Below, piece after piece: positions 56,481 through 64,000 of a stretch of DNA of 64,000 bases. The position numbers and the translations under genes are program-made. The first letter of the stretch is position 1. The number at the start of each line of letters is the position of its first letter. This stretch comes from Gymnothorax reevesii. Taxonomy: Eukaryota; Chordata; Actinopteri; Anguilliformes; Muraenidae. The notes under the pieces were generated by a model. The model ran no database searches and had not been told where the DNA came from. It saw nothing but the letters and a program-made list of their open reading frames with translations. Location: NCBI GenBank assembly GCA_029721435.1, contig CM056580.1, positions 22,872,367 through 22,936,366 of the forward strand. Direction: 5' to 3'.

Positions 56481-59400
56481 AAGGCAAAATCATGTATTGA
56501 GATTGTTTTATTATCAATCCCCTGCCACAATATGAAGTGAAGGGGAGGTTATTGCAGTGGAGCTCATCAAACCATATGTCCATCCGTCTTCATTAGCAAG
56601 GACAAGTTTTCTCAAAAACTACTGTACTTCGGTGAATGAAATTTTGTTTTTGTTTGTTACTTGTCATGACCTTGATTTGGGTTTGAAAATGAGAATCCAT
56701 GGTGGTTGGGTATACAGTGTCATCTTGTTGTTGTTGTTATTATTATTATTCTTGTATCCCTGGACAACGAGTCGGGGATACTATGGATCAGCCATCATTA
56801 CACTGAGTCCACCTTTGCATCTGCCGCCACTGCTTCTGTGGAGATTTCTTGTGAGCGCTCGACAAGTCACAGTTCTTTATGGACTCATTTCGTATTTGCC
56901 ATGGACCTTGTGTGTGGTTAGGCCACGCAGTCAATCAATCATTGGGAGTGATAGCTTTCGGGCATCCTGGGATAAATGTCAACTTGTGGGTAACTGACTG
57001 TCTAGTTATTACTATTATGATTATTTAAAACTATTTTCTGCCCACTTCTCCTACAATAGTTCAAATATCTACTCAATACCTCGTTTGTCAAATTTCTTTT
57101 GCTCCTGTTCAGTGCACTTGCTTATTGGTTTTTTTTAATATATTTGTTATGTCATTTTCATGTTATTCCATTTTATTACCTCTAGTCTGTATTATTGCCA
57201 GCTGTATGTATTTCCAGGATTGAAACTGTTTTTTGGTAGACACAGAATCTGTTTTGCATTAGACATGGCATTCAACCAATCATCTCATACATGTTCACTC
57301 TGAGAACCTGGATCTCTCTTGCCCTATCACAAAGTTTGTTATCTTGCCTGACAAACACGCCCCAGAGGGGCAGTGATTAGCAGGTTAATTAGATCTCCCC
57401 TGGCCTGTCACAAAACATAGTCTCTGACTTTGTGCCACCCAAATTTTGCTCACACTTTCACAGCCTCTCAAGCCCGTTAGTTTGACCGGGGAGTGAACTG
57501 GCATGTGTTTTGATTCATTCGCGATTGCTTTGTACTTTCTGGAGGAAAGGTACTCTCTGGTTGGATTATTTTCTTGTAAAGTTATGCAGTTCAGGCTGGG
57601 CAACTACAGTCTGTCACTCTATATTTGAACCTTTTACCCAGATAATGCTTGAGAGCGACCGTAAATTTTGTTGTTACGTGTTGTGTGCAGACTTCTAATA
57701 TACTGGAGTTAGGTCTTTGTAATGTGTTTGTTGGCTCTCTGCTCTACGGCATTCAGGAATAATCTTAATCTTCAGTGATCAACTTCACAGTCTCTTAATC
57801 AGTTTCCAGTCATCCTCCTCCTCAGCAGATCAAAACAAATTAATTTGGCAGGTGATACTTGCGGTGACTATTGTGACTTATCACACAGGTTTTCTATTGT
57901 TCAGTCGTCAGCCTGAATCTTTGTACCTTTTTCTTTTTTTTGCAAATAGTGTTCTAGGTTCATGGTAAAAATAATGCAGATGAAGGACACAAAAGTGCTG
58001 TCAAAAAATAAAAACTCAGTAAAGAAACCGAGTGGGAGGCTGTCATTATTCATTTCCAAACTGAATTCCCAGGAAAAGGAGCGACATGACAGTCTACGCA
58101 AATAAGCTGCCAGATAATACAAAAGACTGATTCAGCACTTTGTTTTGTTTGTTTAGTTTGTTTGTTTGTTTGTTTTGGCACAAAGAGCGAGGCTGACTTC
58201 AGCAGCGAATGCTTTTCTTTCGCTCTTAGCAGAAATCCGGTGGGCCTAGTCTGTCGGTTACTCCCCTCCCATGTTTTATAGCTGTTGCTCCGCCTCTTCC
58301 TGCTTCTCTCCCTGCTTGATTAGCTGATGGCATTTCCTGTTGTCCTGAACTAAGAACATTGTTGCATGGCCTCCGGTGTGAACAGAGCAGCTCAGCTGTC
58401 TGCTTTCGTTCTCCATTCATTGCAAACCTGTGGTTTCTTCGACTTCAGAAATGGGGTTGCTGTCCATTAGTCTTTGTAATAGCGTTGATGAGGGTTGTTA
58501 AGACCCAGGGAAAATGAAAGTAGTTGTTATAGTTTAGTCAAATGCTGGACTGGGAGCTCCTCCTCTGTGATCAGACTGATATAAAAATGAAATCCTCATC
58601 CAAAAATGTCAGTCTGTCAGGAGCACGCGATCATCAGTGATGATGTCTTCCTTGCAAGAGACAAAAAGTGAATTTTGTTTTCAGGCTTGAATTCTTTCTT
58701 ATGAATCAGTCGGAGACAGATGGTCCATGCATATGGTTTGGGAGAATAAGCGCCCTTTGAAAGAATAATAGTTGTTGCTATAAAAAATATTTGCTAATCC
58801 TTGACATTTAATTTGGTTAACCAAGATGATGCCTCTGCTGATTTACATGCTTGCTTACAGATACGTTGGTGGCGGTGAACAGCTTCAGTGCCTTGTGGTA
58901 ACTCCTCTGAGAATAACACCACAGTGGTGCAGTGATTCCGTAACGTGGGCAAATTCTGATTTGCTGGTGCAGAACATGTGGACAAACAAATCAAAATGGT
59001 GGTCTGAGGGAAAGGGAAAGTGGCTTTTTAATGTCATAATTACGTTACTTAATATTAAAGGAGTGAAGTGGCAATTAAGAGTGGGGGGGAAAAAAGCTGT
59101 GGATTGAGCTGAAAGGTGAATATTTCGACTTAAAGCAACGTGAAACAATTTCCAAATATGTCCTCTTGTTGCCTTTTGCACTGGAGATCCTGTTGCTGTT
59201 TCCAATTCTTTCTCATGGGCATTGATGTGTGAACTTTGGTCAGAGTTGGACTCCTCCGAGGACCCCAATATGTAATTAGACCTAATTAAAGGCAAACATT
59301 TGGCTCTCTTAGGTATGCCAAAGGTATGCCAAAGAACACTTCGCTGCTTCACTCTCTCCTGCCGACTGGATTAAGCCCCGTCCTCCTCACTGAGTATTAA

Positions 59401-59870
59401 CATGTCTTACAGAGTAATTTTAGGTTTTTTATTTTCAGGAATTGCCTCATTTTTTTCCCCTGAACTATTTTGAAGTAGAGAATGAAGGATAATTTGCTCC
59501 TAATTTTCATTACTGATATTAACAGTCAGATAACTGGCCTAACCGTTGCGTTCTGAATAAATCAGATGTTAAGTGAAAAAAAAATGAATATGGGGAAAAT
59601 TAGAAGTTAAAATAGGCTAATTGCAGCGAGATATCCTTTCATGATCTTTAAGCCATTTTAGCCTTTGTAAAATCAAGGCTATGTGAAGATCATGTGTTTA
59701 AAAAAATTGTAAAAGGCAAAAGAGAAGAAAATGTTCCTGAAAACACTGCTCAGAAGCCGTGGTTCATATTAAATTAAAACAGTGACCCATGATGGCCACT
59801 AAAAATCCCTTGGCAGCATCAGTTTGGCAGAACCTTCAGTTTTTTGAGAGGGAGAATTTTAGCCAATGGT
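56481..59870 (+). other. ssbp intron 1, no recognisable gene
   Basis: 56520-56960 is probably repeat-derived (GGGGAGGTTATTGCAGTGGA at the left; the inverted words GTATCCCTGGACAACGAG and CGGGGATAC near 56755). A GTTT repeat lies at 58141-58177. Short frames on both strands have no family signature. Confidence 0.4.
58141..58177 (+). repeat. (GTTT)n microsatellite
   Basis: About nine GTTT units with minor changes. Confidence 0.9.
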
Positions 59871-59871
59871 A

Positions 59872-60375
59872 CACTACTGGCCAAAATATTACAAACACCC
59901 TGCATTTTTCAGAATTTGGCTGGTTTTTCCTAAGTTGAACTATATTTTCAGCGGCAACAAAAAACAGAATAACATAGAAACACATATCTTAAGCAGAAAT
60001 GTGCAGAATTATTTGCTATTCTAATTCAATTTTCTACTAAGTGCCCTCCCTTAGCTTTGATTACAGCCTAACATATCTTAGATATTCTTTCCAGCAGTTT
60101 ATAAGAGATTTTCCTGGTAACTCATTTCGGGCTTTCAAGAGTTCCTACATGAGCTCTTTTGAAGTTGATGGGTGCGCCTCTTTGACTGCCTGGTCAAGAT
60201 CATCCCAAAGCAACTCAGATTGAATTTTAAGGTGAGCAGTTATTAGCAAGCAACATTTTTCATCAGTTCAAATGTTCCTTTGGCATTTAAAGTGCCTTTG
60301 TTGCTGAAATGCAACTTCAAGATGACAAAAACCAGCCAAATTCTGAAAATGCAGGGTTTTCGTAATATTTTGACC
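59872..60375. mobile_element. Tc1-type non-autonomous element, about 500 bp
   Basis: The left part CCAAAATATTACAAACACCC with TGCATTTTTCAGAATTTGGC is repeated in reverse at the right (GCCAAATTCTGAAAATGCAG, GGGTTTTCGTAATATTTTGA), about 50 bases of inverted repeat. TA precedes the left end at 59870 and follows the right end at 60376. The right tip lacks the outer CAGTAGTG. The interior keeps a short remnant of the transposase C-terminal region on the minus strand (AAGTGCCCTCCCTTAGCTTT; CAAGATCATCCCAAAGCAAC), so it is a deletion derivative. Confidence 0.8.
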
Positions 60376-60534
60376 TATCCACCTTATCCCTGACGGTGCT
60401 ACTGTAGATATTATTATGGGTGCAACTTCCGGCGGAAGTAGTTTTTAGTGAGTGAATAGTCAAGAACAGCGGCGTTTCTTTCAGTTAACTTAGCAATTAC
60501 AGCTCATTTATTTTAACAACTTGCTTTTCTTAAA

Positions 60535-60868
60535 ATGTCCCTTCAGAGCTCTGGCACCTATTGCGCTGTTCGAGGCTGAACTAACAGCTAGAGGAAGCTA
60601 AATTTATGCTTTGGTCAACAAGTGTTTTGAACACGCACCCAGAACACAGGGGATTGACCTTGTGTTCAGTGAAACGGTTTCCATCACCTACCTACTGAAG
60701 GGGAAACTAGAAAAACCTGAATTTGAAAAGACCCCTGAAAATATTAGGTGGTCATTTCATTATGTCGACAGACAACGATTCCTACTCTAAGGCTAGGCTC
60801 ATACAGACCGCTGCAGAGGAGACGCCGGGCCCTTAGAAGCATTTTGACAGCAGTGCCTGGAGCACAAG
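60535..60868 (+). pseudogene. THAP-domain exon of a transposon-derived protein, broken
   Basis: ATG at 60535 opens MSLQSSGTYCAVRG, the start of a C2CH THAP zinc finger, but the codon for the second Cys is TGA, and a TAG follows four codons later in place of an aromatic residue. After a frameshift CFEHAPRTQG, ITYLLKGKLEKPEF and SFHYVDR follow, the THAP core with the later Cys changed. After another shift TLRLGSYRPLQRRRRALRS gives the basic tail. The exon ends CAAG with GTATGA as donor (60869). THAP domains bind DNA and occur in P-element-, Kolobok- and ISL2EU-type transposases and in host genes derived from them. With zinc ligands lost and two frameshifts it cannot function. Confidence 0.65.
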
Positions 60869-60879
60869 GTATGATTTCA

Positions 60880-62852
60880 CGTGTAGGGAGGACAGAAAAT
60901 TGTTGTATTCGTCCGGTAATGCCAGTCAGTGTAACTAACGTTTCATCCTGTACAGTTTAAGATGAGGCTGTAAAAGTAGTAATAGTTTATAAAATGGCCT
61001 ACTCTGTTCCAAACAATAGTCTTGCACTCCAAACCTCATTTCACTAAAATTAAAAGTATGGGAAAAATGGACTCACTCGTATAATGTAGTTGGCTGGAGT
61101 AGAGCTAATTTGACTCGTACTCGTAATTTATTCTGTATAACAATCCATTACGTTTCATATGTAGAGCAATATTTACAGCTGAAATATAGTGTTTGCTTCC
61201 TAATTATTTTCAGAAAGTACTTGTATATCTGTTTCAAGGTACATAAGGTCGCATACTACCTCCTTTAACAAAACGCGACTGACCTTGTTGCTGTGAAAGT
61301 ACTGCATACACTTTGGAGCTTTGTAGATTGTTCATAGCTTCGCAGTCTGTGGCAATGGAGTCGCTAATGCAGCCAAATGCGCTAGTGTGGCCACTGCTTC
61401 AGGTCGTTCTCCCATTCTTCGATAGTAGAAGGCAGCGGTACCGTAACTTTATCCCGTCTGAGGGCTAAAAGGTGATGTTCCCTCATATATTATTTTCCAA
61501 TCACTTAAAAAGAGGATTTGCGTGAGCTGCTACCGTGGTAAACAGTTCAGTGACAGGATCCAGCAGAAGTTGCGCCCAGAATTCGCACAAGGGATCATGG
61601 GATGTGGGAATAAGGTGGATAGTGTAAATCTCTACAATCTACTTGCTGGACTAAAAGCAGTTTTAAATGCAGTGCAGACATGTTTAAATAGAATTTTATC
61701 CACAGTTCATTCAAATCATTAATGAGCCTGATGGTAATGCCTCACATGTTTGCGCTTGTTGCTGTGATAGGAAGCCCCTTTGTCATGTTTTTGCCATTTC
61801 TCACCATGGTTTTAGCAGCATGATTAGCGGTAAACGGCCAAATGAAAAACTCACCTACAGATGAGGCTGTAGCGAATTCTGAGATTCTGAGATGAGCGTG
61901 TATCATTATGGGAAGTTTGGCAGAAGTTGGCTCACAAGCACAGTTGTTTGCTGGTTTTATATAGCTAGATATGGATAGATTCTCTTCCCTTTCTTCTCTC
62001 CGCTCTAAGTCAGATATTTATGGCCTGCCTTTGCATCTATTAAAACCCAACTCCGGGAAGAGTTTGTGCCTCCTGGGAGTGATTTGCACTCATTTATTTG
62101 AGAGACGCAGGTTACCAGCAAAGCAATACCCAAAGTGTCCGCCAATCAGCTTCTGTTCAGCTGCCTGAGGCAGTGAAAAAGTATGGGTGGGTTCTGCGAA
62201 AATTCAAATATAAACGGACCGTCACAAAAGTTTAGTTGTAACTTCTGCTGCACATCCTTTTCCACTGGGTGTTCATCTTGTTCATTAGTTTGCTTTGTGG
62301 TGGCGTGTGTCATCTTGCCTGTAAATCACTCACTGAGCTGGGTGTTAGTCCTCACCTAGAAGTGTACAATTGAACATTGTAGGGTTTAATTTTGAGATTA
62401 GCGATCTGTTATCTGTTATTAGGTCTCTCTGACCAGCATTATTTGAGTCCTGAAATATTCTTTTGCGGTTTTCCATCATGGTTTAATTCTACAGCTCACT
62501 TTGGGTGATGAGTTGAATCCATGGGGAGGAGCTGGAAATGATGTTATCACATGGCCGATGGTATACTTCTCACTCGTACCTTAGTTGCAGTGTCTCCTCT
62601 GATGTGTCGCCAGCAGCAGAAGTGAGCACTGAGCACGGTTTGAGCCGTGCGTTAGGCGCCGTTTCTCTCCTCTCCGCTGTGATCAGCAGTGCTATCGTGC
62701 TCTTCGGCACCCCCACCCCCCCACCTCCTCAATATTTTATTGCCAGTGTGGACAGAAGTAACAGGAATGTGCTGCTTACTGGCTGAAAACTGCACAGTGG
62801 AAAAAGCCACTCCCCCATTGCTATGTCCTGTGACTGCTGCCCTCTACATGCT
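60880..62852 (+). other. ssbp intron 1, no recognisable gene
   Basis: 61520-61740 (CACCGTGGTAAACAG-like text) may be further transposon remnant behind the THAP exon. No other gene or repeat family recognised. Confidence 0.35.
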
Positions 62853-64000
62853 TTCACTGTAGCTGTGTATTTCTCTCTCTGCTTGGGGAGGTTGTGTTTG
62901 ACTGTAACTGTGTGTTTCTCTCTCTGTACTGGGAGCGGTTGTGTTTGACTGAAGCTGTGTGTTTCTCTCTCTGTACTGGGGGAGGTTGTGTTTGACTGTA
63001 GCTGTGTGTTTCTCTGTCTGTACTGGGGGAGGTTGTGTTTGACTGTAGCTGTGTGTTTCTCTCTGTACTGGGGGAGGTTGTGTTTGACTGTAGCTGTGTG
63101 TTTTTCCTTCTGTACTGGGGGAGGTTGTGTTTGACTGTAGCTGTGTGTTTCTCTCTCTGTAATGGGGGCGGTTGTGTTTGACTGTAGCTGTGTGTTTCTC
63201 TCTCTGTACTGGGGGAGGTTGTGTTTGACTGTAGCTGTGTGTTTCTCTCTCTCTGTACTGGGGGAGGTTGTGTTTGACTGTAGCTGTGTGTTTCTCTCTC
63301 TGTACTGGGGGAGGTTGTGTTTGACTGTTGCTGTGTGTTTCTCTCTGTACTGGGGGAGGTTGTGTTTGACTGTTGCTGTGTGTTTCTCTCTGTACTGGGG
63401 GAGGTTGTATTTGACTGTAGCTGTGTTTCTTTCTCTGTCCTGGGGGAGGTTGTGTATGACTGTAGCTGTGTGTTTCTCTCTGTACTGGGGGAGGTTGTGT
63501 TTGACTGTAGCTGTGTGTTTCTTTCTCTGTCCTGGGGGAGGTTGTGTATGACTGTAGCTGTGTGTTTCTCTCTGTACTGGGGGAGGTTGTATTTGACTGT
63601 TGCTGTGTGTTTCTTTCTCTGTACTGGGGCAGGTTGTGTTTGACTGTTGCTGTGTGTTTCTCTCTGTACTGGGGGAGGTTGTATTTGACTGTTGCTGTGT
63701 GTTTCTTTCTCTGTACTGGGGGAGGTTGTGTTTGACTGTAGCTGTGTGTTTCTCTCTCTCTGTACTGGGGGAGGTTGTGTTTGACTGTAGCTGTGTGTTT
63801 CTCTCTCTGTACTGGGGGAGGTTGTATTTGACTGTTGCTGTGTGTTTCTTTCTCTGTACTGGGGGAGGTTGTGTTTGACTGTAGCTGTGTGTTTCTCTCT
63901 GTACTGGGGGAGGTTGTGTTTGACTGTTGCTGTTTGTTTCTCTCTCTGTACTGGGGCAGGTTGTGTTTGACTGTAGCTGTGTGTTTCTCTCTCTGTACTG
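62853..64000 (+). repeat. Minisatellite with 47-bp unit, about 24 copies, continuing past the window
   Basis: The unit is GTTGTGTTTGACTGTAGCTG, TGTGTTTCTCTCTCTG and TACTGGGGGAG. Copy length varies among 45, 47 and 49 bases by the number of CT steps, and single changes (TAGCTG/TTGCTG, GTGTTTG/GTATTTG, CTGTAC/CTGTCC, GGGGGAG/GGGGCAG) recur in blocks. The first copy near 62853 is the most divergent, as expected at an array edge. The array ends only at the window limit. Repeating open frames with FDCCCVFLS-like text in all phases are produced by the repeat and are not coding. Confidence 0.97.

Noticed and set aside
63162..63878. Open frames of 90-130 codons with repeated FDCCCVFLS text
   Set aside because: They are produced by the 47-bp minisatellite, occur in several phases and change phase with unit length.
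1..64000. CRISPR arrays, bacterial operons, phage or viral genes
   Set aside because: No direct-repeat/spacer structure, no prokaryotic gene arrangement and no viral coding frame was seen; the repeats present are eukaryotic transposons and satellites.

Overview
The window is vertebrate nuclear DNA, almost certainly from a ray-finned fish and most likely a teleost. It is AT-rich with no operon structure, and it is crowded with decayed transposons of fish-typical families: several Tc1/mariner subfamilies, IS630/ISRm11-like Tc1 relatives whose ends read CAACCCCAATTCCGAAA, a PIF/Harbinger-type MITE with a TTA duplication, a jockey/L2-like LINE and a tRNA-derived SINE. Simple-sequence repeats (CT, CA, TG, GATA, GTTT) are frequent. 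Family names come from recognising sequence, not from a database search.

Only one host gene is clear. Positions 25688-25743 are the first coding exon of an SSBP2/3/4-family gene (LDB1-associated transcription cofactor). It starts inside a CpG-rich, GA-rich 5' region (about 25140-25687) and ends at a perfect GTAAGT donor. No second exon was found, so the remaining 38 kb (25744-64000) is read as the 5' part of a very long intron 1. Everything right of the exon is intronic repeat or unexplained intron; everything left of it is upstream intergenic DNA.

Layout. 0-1.4 kb: two LINE fragments meeting head to tail at a poly(A). 2.1-4.0 kb: a stretch bounded by repeated GTAACGGAATTAC motifs in opposite orientation. 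4.9-5.2 kb: a small CpG-bearing island with an ETS-like site. 9.3-11.7 kb: a Tc1-like remnant split by an ISRm11-like element. 12.3-12.9 kb: a 638-bp MITE. 13.9-17.3 kb: a second Tc1 family split by a 1.85-kb composite insertion. 20.8-21.1 kb: an 88-bp tandem repeat. 23.4-23.7 kb: a TATA/CCAAT-like promoter before a small ORF. 25.1-25.75 kb: the ssbp promoter and exon 1. 28.0-34.2 kb: nested elements (a 1.26-kb TIR element holding a Tc1 fragment; an ISRm11-like copy broken by a MITE, a 1.28-kb TIR element, a long palindrome and a SINE; then a 533-bp TIR element carrying a YqaJ-type coding fragment). 39.8-47.1 kb: more Tc1/ISRm11 copies, a transposon-type exon ending in a splice donor, and a second copy of the 28-kb TIR element. 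50.6-51.7 kb: a duplicated interspersed repeat and a Tc1 remnant. 54.3-54.7 kb: a Harbinger-type MITE. 59.9-60.9 kb: a Tc1-type non-autonomous element and a broken THAP-domain exon. 62.85-64.0 kb: a 47-bp minisatellite running off the window.

None of the transposases looks intact; catalytic residues, reading frames or whole domains are missing in each. The most interesting items are the nesting order, which gives a relative age series; the small TIR elements that carry coding exons (YqaJ-like, the VNIGVAF exon, THAP); and several long inverted repeats that match no family I can name.
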